Positions 36,516-49,800 of a stretch of 64,000 bases of DNA are shown here, one piece after another. The position numbers were made by a program, and so were the translations under genes. The number at the start of each line of letters is the position of its first letter. The stretch's first letter is position 1. This DNA is from Mactromeris polynyma (Eukaryota > Mollusca > Bivalvia > Venerida > Mactridae): positions 17,905,553-17,969,552 of the forward strand of contig JASFXZ010000009.1 of assembly GCA_032209605.1 (NCBI GenBank), in the 5' to 3' direction. Below the pieces are notes generated by a model. The model did no database searches. It saw only the letters and a program-made list of their open reading frames with translations, and was not told the origin of the DNA.

Positions 36516-36873
36516 TGGATTATAATACCATGTTAAGACGCATTCAGTATATCACGGAAAGTGTCAAGATATGAAAGATTACAAAATTGGAAAATTATTT
36601 GATTTGACCAAAATCGTAGCCTTTGTCAATCCAAATGTTACAATATGTGCTTGTTGACATTCGGAATATTATATGACGTTAATCGTACAATGTCTGATAG
36701 CTGTGTTTGCATTACATAACGCAGTGACTTTACGCAATTGTTGTTGACGTATCATTGTACTACGTCACCGGTTTTGTTGCACTGCCTACTGATACGATAC
36801 ATTCGATGGAATGATTTCGTCTTCTTGGATAAGACGATCTTGAAAAGAACCTCATGAGTCAAGCACGTGACTT

Positions 36874-39165
36874 TCACACTGTAGATTCATTGGATGATTT
36901 CGTAGACGATGTCGCAACATGACAAGCGTCCATCATGGCATATACCTGAAATAACGAGAGTAAAAATAAGATAAATACGAAGAACGAAAAATATGCTGTT
37001 AACATATCACACGTGTTCTTGCATGAAGCAGAATACCACGTGTAAGACAAAGTAAGTAGACACGGTCTGTATATAACTCGAATATCCATCTAGTTAGTCA
37101 AGAAAGTCAGAACACTAATCAAACGTTGTACTTAAATTCCCTCTGTAACTTTAGCATTATAGAAATGTTCAATGTAGACACACAAGTATAGTCAATTACA
37201 ATGACAGGTATTAAACTATTTCATACTTACATCATTACGAATCTCTGTCGCCTTCCTGTGATGACTGTAAGCTCTAGTGGAGTTTAGAATCATTGCCCCG
37301 CATCCCAGTTCAACGCGTCGGTCAATATACTTCCAACACGCTTGTTCAAGGTCCCTAAGTTGGAACTGATCAGCGCCGCAGAGTAAACCTATAAAATCAA
37401 AATGAAACTAATATAAGACAAAAACAATGATTGATATTATATTGTCTAATTATATTTTCAATGTACCCCGACTGGTCAGTAACAGTACCGACATTTTTCT
37501 TGGAGTATCTGTTCGATACCGATCCACATTTTTCTAAAAATGGCAACTATGAACACAACGGAACAAAATTAATTGATTTCAGAAGAATAGGCCAATGTAT
37601 AGAATCTAGATCTAAATATATGAACTAGCCAATGCTTTATTTTTAGGAAACTAATGAAAATATACTTTTGATTTTGATCAATTTTTTATCTTATTTTCAG
37701 TAGAAGTACGTACGTATATTTAGATTAAAAAAATACTCACCAGCTACGGTTCTATCTGTGATTGTAACCGATCCACAATGTACGAATTGAATCAACATAC
37801 GAAACACTTCAGCGTCGTATTTCTTCACAGGAATTGTGAGTCTGTGTCCGTACGGACGTGAGTACGGTTTACTTGACTTTAACGTCTCCTCGCGTTGATT
37901 TAAATGCTTGAGGAGGAGTTGATAAAATACCCTGAAAACACAATATAATATTGTTTAGTCTCTCGTATTAAGAATGAGCTACATTGTTCTGTTTATATAT
38001 CTACCAACTTCTACTAACACATGTTTAAATGTAGGATTAAACCAAAGAAATTAATTTATAAAATGTAATACGGGTATATCTAATATCAAAAGCTTTAATG
38101 AGTAGATAATTCTAGTTTTCATGACGTCAACCCTTCCACTTTTTAATTACTTACCAAAGAACTTAAGCTATTGACTTTATTATTTTGTATAAACCATTCC
38201 ATGGTGTATACTTACTTGCTTCTGGTTCCTAGTATCGCACGAACGCCATGAACTGGTATCTCACGAGACCCTACTAGAAATGTGACGTCACACATCTCGG
38301 GCATATCGAGTATCAACTTTAAACTTTCACATAGCGCATTCGTACTCTTCATCCGAGCACTCACTTCCTCATCCTGTCTGTGATTGGCGGGAGTGTATTT
38401 GTCACGTGACTTCAATGGCCAATCAGATTCTGTATCTGAGACATCGGTCGAATCATACCCGGAGGATGAATCTAATAATGAGAAAAGTTCAGTGTCTAAG
38501 AAAATGGCAGCTTCAAGCAATGAAATTCATCTCACATTTAGATCTACTGTAGATCTAGATTTACAGAACAATTTACATTAATTAATGCAGAGAGCAGTAA
38601 GTGGGAAAAAACAATGTTGTCTAGTTCACTATGCAGAAGATAAATAATATCAATAAATAGTATCATTTAATATTTACTTGTAGTATGGATTTGTAAATGT
38701 GTCAAGCGTTAATATTGCGTCATTGAAAACCATGCTATCTCACTTACTGATGTTGCGTATAAATTAAATTCAATCAGACAGAGCTGAGTCTCCGACTTAT
38801 ACAATAAGTAAGCAATATTTACTTGCGGTTGGTTGCTGATAACATTAATGAATAAATTTATAACCAGGAATGTACAGACAAGGCGTATACTAATTTATTA
38901 TAAATTGGGAACACAAAAAGCTAAACTTTTTAGATTCTTCAATCAAATTTTCGACGCAAATATATTCATGTTTAAATCCAACATAATGTGATGTGTTGAA
39001 GATCTTCCTTCTTTTTTATGCGTTCGGATTTTCCAAAAAAGCAGAATTTACATGATAATTGAAAAAAAACATACCTTCAATGTGAGCATCATTTTCAAAT
39101 GCTGACTCATCATAACTGTCATCACTGGCTTGCAGTAATGGTTGAGTAAGTTCACAATAAGCCAT
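36874..39165 (-). CDS. BTB/POZ domain protein, paralog 1
   Basis: Five exons (5' to 3'): 39165-39075, 38471-38216, 37931-37741, 37388-37231 and 36945-36874. Phases agree throughout, giving 255 residues. After a serine-rich N-terminus (SSSGYDSTDVSDTES) the BTB fold starts with CDVTFLVGSREIPVHGVRAI, then VFYQLLLKH, IPVKKYDAEVFRMLIQFVHC and LLCGADQFQLRDLEQACW. BTB domains mediate dimerisation and cullin-3 or transcriptional partner binding. The layout recalls Drosophila serine-enriched protein (gprs), a tentative link. The gene is divergent to its paralog at 41407. An in-frame ATG at 39240 lies too near the TATA box, so 39165 is preferred. The C-terminus is short (23 residues in the last exon) and serine/threonine-rich. 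Confidence 0.82.
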
Positions 39166-39256
39166 GGTTAATAAAATCCAAGATATTCCACACAGTAAGC
39201 TGGTAAATGATGTTTGACTAGATCGCTTGGTATGATCCACTTTGGGGTAACAAACT

Positions 39257-39266
39257 TATTTATATA
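39257..39266 (-). promoter_or_regulatory. TATA box of BTB paralog 1
   Basis: 'tatataaata' on the minus strand, about 95 bp before the chosen start codon. The paralog has one at a similar distance. Confidence 0.55.
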
Positions 39267-39376
39267 GCAGCTTGGGTATAATAGGTGTCAACAATTATAG
39301 ATTTATGTTCTGTTTTTACAAAATTACAATGTCAAAATTTGTATAATTTGACAATTTCAATGAAACGTGCAATTTC

Positions 39377-39422
39377 ATTGGCTAATTATATCAGTTAATA
39401 GTGTCAAACGATTTCTGATTGG
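39377..39422 (-). promoter_or_regulatory. two CCAAT boxes upstream of BTB paralog 1
   Basis: CCAAT on the minus strand at 39377-39381 and 39418-39422; the latter reads 'gaaccaatcagaaa'. They lie about 115-160 bp upstream of the TATA box. Probable NF-Y type sites. Confidence 0.5.
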
Positions 39423-41180
39423 TTCACGGGTATAGAAACTGATGTGCTAAATTCTTGTCACGCGTATATGTGTTTGGAAATAGGTGTAAGATTTTAATTG
39501 AGGAAATATTGAAAGGTCTGTTTACTCAATTAACAGACAGTCAAACAGTTTAATCGACTAGACATATGTTAGTCACACCCATGTCATCTTTGATCTATTT
39601 GCTCGAGGTATCAGTCGATAGACACAAAATTACTTTGATTTTCGGAAGCGTAGAGTAATTGTAACGCAGGAAGCCACTTAATCAAGAAATTACACACATA
39701 TGCAAAAATTATAATATAATGAAGACATAATTGAATTATATTTGATGATACGCGTGTGGAAATATATTCTATTAATTAAGAAAATTAATTACATCCAGTC
39801 ATTACATACACTAGTACACAAATATCCGTTTTTCAAAATCCCATAGATTAGTGATATTGGCTTACTTACAAATTTGTAAATACAGAAACGAGATAATTGT
39901 GGTCAAATTGAAAAAGATTTTACAATCGTGAGAAGAAAATTTAGTCAAATTTATTTATACAGCAGAAAGCGAAACAACAATAAAAATGTTGCTAATAAAA
40001 TGTATGCCTCGTTACCGTTACCCAATATCAGAAACTACGTATTAGAACAGAGAGATAAATAAATCTACATGATTTTTATATCATTACTTGATTTTGTTTG
40101 TTTCTAGAATGGAATACATGTATATATTTGGTTGTCTGCTCAAAACTCATGTTTGATCTCTAAACTCTGTATATTTGTTATAAGCATTGTAATGTGCTTT
40201 ATGCAAAATAAACTTTCGTATTCGTATATATATAACCAATACCACCTTTTTATTGAAATATTGTTTGAACCATGCAAAAGACATATCAAGTTCATATATA
40301 GGTTTAATTGTTTTTTCATTTTATCATTACTTTACTTTACTGATTTGCTATTTTGTTTTACTCTGCAAATATGTTGTACAGCATGTATGGATGAGGAGCT
40401 TTGCTCAATTCCAAAAATAAATTTGATGTTCTGTTCATATTACAGTAAATTCATTAAGGTCCGGGTGTTGTCTTTGACCCAAATAATGGGCAAAGAATTT
40501 ATTATTATGTTATATACATAGTAGAAACTTGAAGTCAAAGTCTACCTTGTTACATAACTTTATGTGAAATATAATACTAAGCTCCTTTTTTCTGTGCCAA
40601 AGAAATGACATTAAATAATAATGCTTACTAATCGCATAAACTCGAATTAATTGTACACGGCGTGTGTTATTTCAATTCTTAATAGAATTATCTAAATAAT
40701 GTTATGAAAAATCGATGTCTCGAGAATTAAACACTATTATTGGGATAATTATTGTTCTATACAAATATGTGTTTGTATTATACATTAATGGCAAAAGCAT
40801 GTACATGTATACTCTAAATACAAAAATGCGTAACACCTGTAAAAGCAAATTTATAACAAATATATTTTTCAATAACTGCAGTAAAATACGGGAAATCCAG
40901 TCATTAAATCAAACACACCTAAGGAGGAGTTTGGAATTAATACAAATGCGCACGTGCATTTAATAACATTTTTATTACTGGTTGTAAATTTGATACTGTT
41001 AAATGACTAATAAAATGTGCAAGTCAATCAACATTGAAATAATAAAATTCTGCTGGCAAAAACATTAAATTACGATTATTGACAATTGTTTAATATGAGA
41101 AAAGGTGTAAAACATATTAAACTCCCGTTGGCAAACAAGGATGCCATACTTTGACACTGCGTTGTCATCAGTTATCGGTA
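39423..41180. other. non-coding spacer between the divergent BTB genes
   Basis: AT-rich. The frames at 40132-40521 and 40715-40963 are low-complexity and unsupported. Promoter elements sit at each end. Confidence 0.5.
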
Positions 41181-41184
41181 TCAA

Positions 41185-41233
41185 CCAATCAGAATGCGTG
41201 AAAATATCGACGGACCAATCAGAACGCACCAAT
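41185..41233 (+). promoter_or_regulatory. three CCAAT boxes upstream of BTB paralog 2
   Basis: CCAAT at 41185-41189, 41215-41219 and 41229-41233. The first two share 'accaatcagaa' with the opposite promoter. They lie about 85-130 bp before the TATA box. Confidence 0.5.
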
Positions 41234-41315
41234 TAGAAAATATGACACGAGGCAAGGAATCACTCTAAAACACTAGTGAAAATTATTCAAGCCAAGCCGT
41301 ATAACGAAAAGATTC

Positions 41316-41325
41316 GTATATATAC
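41316..41325 (+). promoter_or_regulatory. TATA box of BTB paralog 2
   Basis: 'gtatatatac', about 85 bp upstream of the start codon. Confidence 0.55.
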
Positions 41326-41406
41326 CCAATCAATTACATTTACACACCACACACTTCTGTATCTTCTATTGTATAAACAGCCGACATTTCATAAATATCT
41401 ACAATA

Positions 41407-43465
41407 ATGGAAATAACAGCACTCATGCAAAACTCTGAGTCAAACAGAACCACGTTCCTCAACGATGCATTTAAGATGGAATACGAAGGTACGTAACATT
41501 ATCATAACATCATGAAGATACAGTCTTAGTAAGATGCAATAAAACTTTATAGTTTATCGAGGTTATTCATAATACGATTACAAATATTAATAAAAGATAA
41601 AACTCGGTGATTTTCAAAATGATAATATTTGACTTTTTTCCCCTCAAGGATGACATTTTTTCATTTTGCTTTCGTTTATTTCAGAATACTCATCAGGATA
41701 CGACTCTACGGACATTTCCGATGTGGAATCGTTCACTTCCGAGGAATCACGTGACGTCTGTGACACTGTATCATGTGATAGTAAAGTGAACCTCTTACCA
41801 GCTGACAATAGCGAAGAAGTGATGAATTTCCAAAGTGTGCATGCGCTCTGTGACAACCTCAGACTGATTCTAGCTATGCCAGACTTGTGTGACGTCACAT
41901 TTCTTGTAGGACCAAATGAAATTCCCGTGCATGGCGTACGTGCTGTGCTTGGAACGCGTAGCAGGTTAGTTTCATTAAAACAATTAACCATGACTGTACC
42001 AATTAACGTAAAAACTATACTACAAATTCCTGCCTTCGATATAGATCTATACTTAACTCTATGAACAGTTAATACGAATACCAGCCAGGTTTATAACACT
42101 GAAAACGCGCAATTTTGCTTTTTGGCATCCAATAAATATACTAGATCTAACTAACTTGTTCATCATAGCATAGCTGTACTCATAATTATTTGTCATGTTA
42201 ACAGCTGTGTCGACCAGTCATCGATTATAAAGTTCCCTTAAACATGTCAATAACATTAGTATCATCAGATTTTTAAAACATGTGTATTCTTTATTTCAGA
42301 ATATTTTATCAGCTGATATTGAAGCACATGTCAATGAAGGCTGCTGAAGAAGAGAAGCTTAGAAAATCCAAGAAGGGTAAATCTAGCAAGAAGGACAAAC
42401 ATTTGTTCGGGATTGGTCATTCATTGACACAGAAACTTGTTATACCTATAACCAACTATGACTCTGAAGTATTCCGCATGCTGATTGAGTTCGTTCACTG
42501 TGGAACAGTTAACATTACTGAAGACACTGTAGCTGGTAAGTACATACTATACTAAATATAGTAACACATTCTGCTGTACCGGTATATACATGTATATGGC
42601 ATATCTAGGCCAGTATATATGATCATGTGACCTAATGTACCAAATATACTTCCGGTGTGACGTCATTGGCTACCAGCCAAGACACAACAGCCCTGTATAA
42701 TAACGAATTAATTGTATGAACTACATTTTTGATATTCAATGCTTTAACATTTTATTTCGTATTACAGCCAGATAATGTATATATACATTTAACATTCTAT
42801 GAAAAAATGTGTATTATATCAATGTGACTTTTTATTTCAGGTCTGTTCTGTGCTGCTCACCATTTCAAACTCGACGATCTGTCCAAAGCCTGTCTAGATT
42901 TCATTGTACGTTGTATACAGATTGGGAATGCCAAGAAAATCCTGTTCTCAACAAGATGTTACAGACAGCATTCAGCATCCAAGTATTTGTTTGAAAAGGT
43001 AGGAAAAAGTTTTAAATAAATAGTTAATAAATAGCATAAGAGCGTAACAATCATTTCGACACTATACATAATTCACTACATTATGACAAGATCTGTAACT
43101 ATGACAATGACTTGCAAAATTTACAATTTTTTGATGGTTCATTAAATAATAAATGTGATAGCATACAGCAATCAAAATGATGCATCAAGTGTGTTAATTT
43201 ATGGCAAATACACCAAAAACTGCATCGTTGAGCAGTGATATGAAGGCTTGTTGAAGCTGCTGTCAGAAGAAATTCTGTAGAGCAAGGATCAAACAATACA
43301 TCCATTATTGATATACGAGTACTTTCAAATCCATGATGACAGCAATACACAAATTTCACATTGTACTTCCATTATATATTTTCTAACAAACCATTTTTTC
43401 TATTGCAGATTTATTCACTTCTTGATGGACGCTACATCAAAATGCTCGAAGAGACAGCAGTGTAA
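41407..43465 (+). CDS. BTB/POZ domain protein, paralog 2
   Basis: Five exons: 41407-41488, 41685-41964, 42300-42535, 42841-42998 and 43409-43465, giving 270 residues. Intron positions and phases equal those of the divergent paralog, and exon 4 is exactly 158 bp in both. The N-terminus contains EYSSGYDSTDISDVES. The BTB domain runs from about CDVTFLVGPNEIPVHGVRAV through IFYQLILKHMSM, IPITNYDSEVFRMLIEFVHC and LFCAAHHFKLDDLSKACLDF. A lysine-rich insert (KAAEEEKLRKSKKGKSSKK) interrupts the fold after IFYQLILKHMSM and is longer than in paralog 1. The protein ends IKMLEETAV. It probably works as a homodimer or with its paralog; partners are unknown. Resemblance to Drosophila serine-enriched protein is tentative. 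Confidence 0.85.
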
Positions 43466-43581
43466 TGCAGTGAAGTTACATACATGACAAACATTGTGCT
43501 ACCTTGACAAAAGATCCTCTGTGTACAAGTTCTTGATATCGTTGTTAATTATTTTGTTGTTAATGATGTTACTAATATGCA

Positions 43582-43587
43582 AATAAA
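43582..43587 (+). terminator. polyadenylation signal of BTB paralog 2
   Basis: AATAAA about 117 bp after the stop codon. The convergent GTPase gene ends at 43872, leaving a short shared 3' region. Confidence 0.6.
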
Positions 43588-43871
43588 CTCATAAACTCTT
43601 AATATTTTTTTGTCATCATTATTACACAAGACACAAATGCAAACAATGATACTCTATCATTGTAACAACATTGTTAACAACCCTTATACACATACACTTA
43701 CACATCGTATTTGCAAACAAGAGGACAATGACCAACAAACAGCTACACTGCATTTAAGTACACATTTTATAGTCACTGCATAAAAATATTATAGTCACTC
43801 AATTAATGGATAATCCATGTAGATACGTAAATCAATACATAAAAATCCAGCGTATATAACAAAATATTTCA

Positions 43872-46800
43872 CTAGGTGATATGTTCTTTGTTATGTTCAC
43901 GTCCATGTACTTTCATTTGTCTTACAATTTGCTTATTTTCTTGAACAGTATCCTTGTCCAAATTACCCTGTTCCACATTTTTGTAAATGTCCAGTAACTC
44001 TCTCAATCGAACTTTCATTGTCTTTGTATTTAAATCAAACATTGTAGAAATTTTGTAGATCTCATCAAATCTAATCAACTTTTTCGGACGTAAAGCCTCG
44101 TCTACTGTTGATAATGAATCTGAAAGTGAATACAAGTAAAGTACAATAAAACCTCACTTAAAGACCACATCAATATCAATACCACCTCAATACATGTATT
44201 AAGACCACCTCAATATTAAGACCACACTTTTAAAGTCCATTTTGACTGTTCCACTCTTTATTCAACCTTAATATTAAAAACCACCTCAATATTAAGACCA
44301 GTTTTCAAGGGTCCCAAGAGTGGTCTTATTATTGAGGTTTTACTGTATATACATTATACCATAGCAATGTTTACTGACCAATTTACAGATTTTGTGAAAA
44401 ATGCAAAATCACAAAAATCAATACAACTGTGAACACCATGACTGATTAGAAATGATTCACCTAGACATTGAAACAATTTATCAATTTATAAACAATTAAA
44501 CAAAGACTGAATAATGGTTCAACAATGGTTGAAGGAATGTCCTGATTGCCATGAGTTTGTTTCCAGTCTTCGGCATGGTTGAACCGAAACTAAACTAACC
44601 TTAATAAGGTTCAGATACCAGACAGTAACACAGACAGCAGTTGATGGGGATACTTGACAATTGAGTGTTCACAGCTGATGTATGATAAATATGTTCAATG
44701 ACCAGAATTACAACAGAAAAATGTATCTCATGAAAATTGATTTTTTATACATACACATTCAGTATGGTTATACATAACTGATCTTACCAGGTAAACCTGT
44801 CAGTAATCTAACAATTTCATCAGTACGTTCACCACCCTCATCAGTATCAATCTTATTCAAGGCCAGAACTGCTGGTTTTCTTAACATGTCTTCATTGAAT
44901 AACTCCAGTTCCTACAAAATGTATCAACAACTCATGGTTGAAAAAACAAAAGAACCTTGAGTACTGTATTTTATCAATCAAAAATAGGATAATGAGACAG
45001 GGAGTCACTTCAGACAAAATTTAATTTTCACCAGATACACAAAAGGTAATTTTGTCTCAATTTGAGCATTTAAACTACAGTCATGTGTGTTAATAATTTC
45101 AGGCCTGTATTTTAAATGTTGAAAATTATCATCAAAATGGTGTTTTGTTGGATTAGATTTTAGATCAAATTTAATAAGACTGACCGAATTTAGGCCTATC
45201 TGAATAATACTACATAGGAGATCTGCCTAATATGTCCCCTGTATGTTGTAATAAATAATTTCAAAATGGATATAAAAGCACAAGTTGAATCAAAAGTGTG
45301 ACAACAATGTGCGATACCAATCAGATTTTTATACAGAATAAAAACTTTGATTAACAAGATGTACCTCACAACAAGTACACAGTGGAGGCAGATTGGTCGA
45401 GGGGAGTAGAGCATCCGAATGAAGGTCACAAGTTCGAATTCAACATTGCACAAGTTTGAATGGATAAACTTCACAATCCCTAAATTTCATGTCAGTACTG
45501 GTTAGAACCCAGGAAGCAGCCAGCGGGTGTCATTTTGTTAAGTTGTTTCACACTGAATGAAGATAAACTAAAAATACACCTATATATCAGCATCAGTTTC
45601 TTTTATCCAATTTGTGTTTTCAATTTAATATTATACTTGCCCTGTTCAATAAAAGCACAGTTTCAAATGCTGTTCTGTGCTCATATTGCCTGCTTAGCTG
45701 AAAACCATTTATGTCCACCATAAACAGGAGCATTTTTGTTCTTTCTACATGTTTGAGAAATTTATGTCCCATTCCAAAATTTGCATGTGCTCCTTCAATT
45801 AGTCCTGGTAAATCAGCAACTGTTATCTGTCAATAACAAACACTTTTTTGTTATCATAAAACTATCATGTACAGATTTACAAATTCAGAGAAAATAAATG
45901 AACAACAAATGTCACAATATCTTGTACATATAACTAGTTTGCAGTGGAGAGAATTTCAGTAATCTTTAGGTTCCAATTCTATCCACTTATCTCAATTGTG
46001 GGATACAGAATTATGCTTTCAAAATACATTTTCAAACTTCACATTATGATCATGTCTATAACAACCAACTTGATATGATCATGTCTCTAACAACCAACTT
46101 GACATGTTCATGTCTCTAACAACCAACTTGACATGATCATGCCTATAACAACCAACTTGACATGATCATGTCTCTAACAACCAACTTGACATGATCATGT
46201 CTCTAACAACCAACTTGACATGATCATGCCTATAACAACCAACTTGACATGATCATGTCTCTAACAACCAATTTGACATGATAATGTCTCTAACAATTAA
46301 CTTGACATGATCATGTCTCTAACAACCAACTTGACATGATCATGTCTCTAACAACCAACTTGACATGATCATGTCTCAAACAACCAACTTGACATGATCA
46401 TGCCTATAACAACCAACTTGACATGATCATGCCTATAACAACCAACTTGACATGATCATGTCTCTAACAACCAATTTGACATGATCATGTCTCTAACAAT
46501 TAACTTGACATGATCATGTCTCTTACAATTAACTTGACATCATCATGTCTATAACAACCAACTTGACATCATCATGTCTCTAACAACAAACTAGACATAA
46601 TTCAAAGTTACCTGTCGGAAATCTGGATATTGCATAGTACCAATTTGAGGTCTAATTGTAGTAACTGAAATAAAATATAGAAGCTATAGGTTTACAACAT
46701 TTCAGTCCATGTGTTTTTTTGTAATACAATGTACATGTTTCACATTTTCAGTCAGAAGTAATGTACCTTCAAAACAAGAAAATCATCAGTGTGACCTTGA

Positions 46801-49800
46801 ACTGTTTTGCGCAACACATGAGCATTTTGAGGTGAAAAAATACATCCAGCCATTTCAAAATACTTGGGAGAGGGACAGTGGCAGAAAAAATCTTGACACA
46901 AAAAAATTATGTCATACTTTTAATTATTTGACTAAATATGCTACTGAAGACTATGTACACTAGGTTCATTGTACATAGTTTATACATATTTATCACCTCC
47001 AGTGGTTACGGAATTTGCGAGATCAAAGGTTTGAATCGCAGTAGGAGTCTATTCCAATATGGCTAGTTGGTGAGCCAGCAGCTAGTTTAAGTATGGTTAC
47101 TGTTTTACTACTTGCTTGGTGTCTGGATAGGGACAGGACTCTGGAGATAAGTGAGAGATAAGTGAGAAGTATCTCAAAAGTCAGAAATGGCTGGCCCTTC
47201 AAAGGGGGTGACACTCATACTAAGTTTATCATTTATCTGACAGATGTTGTGGTACTTACATGGATATTCTGCTATTTTTGGTTTGGTTCGTGAAATTGCA
47301 GACAAAAATGTAGATTTTCCAGCGTTTGGGAATCTAAAAGTATGGAATGCAGTGCTTTTATACAATGGAACATCAAACAATTTACACTGTATTTAGAATA
47401 ACTAAAGTAAATTTATATAAACAACTGCAATACTGCAAGCAAAACTCTAATAGGTTTAAAAGGATATTACAGTATAGCAACACATTGCAAATACCATAAC
47501 AAATGATATCAAACTATCAACATTTCCTACCATTATTGACAAATCTTGTAGAAAATCTGAACAATTTCTTGCAGTATTGTGTGATTGAGAACCTTATTCC
47601 TTGCTTGACAAGGTGTCATTAGTGAGTCCCAGGTACTAGATACATATACTGTCATTTTACACGAATTATGCTTATTAATCTTTACATGATGTATTATCAT
47701 ACACAGCCAACTCATGTTACACCGACATTCATTAACAATTGAGTTTTCGTTAAATGACATAAATCTGGTTGGTACAAATCTGTTCACTGCTTACATACAT
47801 ACATGTATATATATTCTATACAACTACATACATCCAGGGAACAGACATGATTGTACCAAGGTTTTTGTAACAGGTATATTTCTTGTTAACTGAAATTACC
47901 TGAGTAATAAAAACACAACTTGAACAATTACACTTTGCAGTTGCATTGTGTAAAATGTCAATATAAATCAGTATTTCTTCCACATGTAGGGAAATGGTGG
48001 TGGGCCACTTTGTGAGTGGAAACATCCCATTGGGGTTGTAGACATCCCATTGGTGATGTAGGATAAATAATTCACATTGCAGGCATGAGAATGCATAATT
48101 ACAAAATCAGCTGAAAATTCGGCAATGCTCCTGGCTTTTAAAGTTATACTAGGCTCATTTTTTGTTCATTTGTTTTATTAACCAAACATGAAAAATATAT
48201 TTCCTATGGTTAAAACATCACTAAACATGCATTTATAAAGAATGAACTCATAATGTATTAATCCATATTTGTTGAAGAAAGATGTTTGTACATCATAAAT
48301 GTTTTTGAAATTTCCATTTTTTTTAACAATCAGGCTATTTTACCGGTTTTGACTGTTATTAATATGATAAAAAATATTATGTTGATCGGTTTTACATTGC
48401 AATGGCTCTTATTAGAGATGTTTTAGCCAATGTAACAACATTACTGGATAAAGCCAATTTAAACATTTTTTGTTCAGATGAGCCAGATACATCTTTAAGC
48501 ATCTCTAAGATGTTTAAAATTGTCTCAAAAAATGCCCTTTCACGAATCCGCAGTAAATTCTCATGCCTGCATTACAAAGTATACACTTCTAATTCAAAAC
48601 CTTTAATTCATTTACTGGTAAAACATGTAAAGAACTGATCAGTATCAGGAGATATTTGATACTGAAAGTCAATGGTTTGGATGTCTAACATAAAAGTATC
48701 AGTAACACTGAGAGAGGGGGAAATTTTACACTGCATAGGGAGAAAATATCTACTTTTCAAACAGGAAAAAGAGATTGAATTTTGGAAAGCCCGAAAAAAA
48801 ACATTGTATGTATATCAGTATGCACCTACCCGACCAACCCTATGTCAGCAATCAATTTTAGATCAAATGTAACAGAATGAGCCTCGCCCATCTTTCCAAC
48901 AAAATCATTATTAGGACCACCAGGAATTCCACCATAAGCAATGATCACTTCTTGTCCTTCCTCGTTCAAGTCACCTTCAGTACAAAACATGATAATTGCA
49001 AGAATAATATCGCTTGATTAAAAATGTGAAATACATGTACTTTCAAAGAAGTATTTAATTGAGACAAGTGCACATTAAAAGGGCATTATCTAGCACTCTT
49101 ATGGGGCCAATTTGGGCCCCATTCCTAATGCCAAATAAGTTCCAAGTTTTCCCAATTGAAACTAAAATTTCCTGAGACCTGATTTTTTTTTGTGTGGAAA
49201 ACATGAGCAGGCAAGGAACTAACAACTATTAACATGTGATTGTGTGAAATATACCATTCTATTTGCATTATCTTTATAGACAGTTAAACTAAACCAATGA
49301 AGTTACCAATTCAAGTGATATGTCACTTCATTTTTTTCATTTTGTTTTACAATTTACAATGAAAAAACTAACAATTCGCCTATGGGGCTCGATTCCCGGA
49401 ACCCTGGAAAAAGCTCTAAATTAATATTTCAAAACTTTCTCATTAAAAAAGCTAGTTAGCCAATAAGACTAATGATTATACTAATTGGGAAAACCTTGCA
49501 TACATGTACTAACCAAGTTTACCGTCCTTCATCAGTTTTCAAAGTGACTCCAACAGGTGCAGGGATAATCATATCTTCACCATTTACTCCAATAAGAACC
49601 CGGCGGCTTCAAAAAAATTAAACACAATATCTTAAAATCAATCCAACCATGTCTTGATCTACAGAAGCTAATCCAATTTAAAATTATACATGTATAATTC
49701 ATAATCAATTCAAGTCAGTACCCATTTTTGTAAAGCTGTTATTGTCAAAATTTAAAAATAGACATTAGAGCACTCAAAATCAATGTTAAAAACAGTGCAA

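Noticed and set aside
39166..39240. Longer N-terminus for BTB paralog 1 starting at 39240
   Set aside because: The ATG would lie only about 20 bp from the TATA box, at or upstream of the likely transcription start. The paralog has no matching extension.
40132..40521. 129-codon frame between the BTB genes
   Set aside because: Low-complexity hydrophobic translation of AT-rich DNA, no ATG start, no homology recognised.
46045..46600. CRISPR-like array
   Set aside because: Units are contiguous 29-bp tandem repeats with no unique spacers, in a eukaryotic intron.
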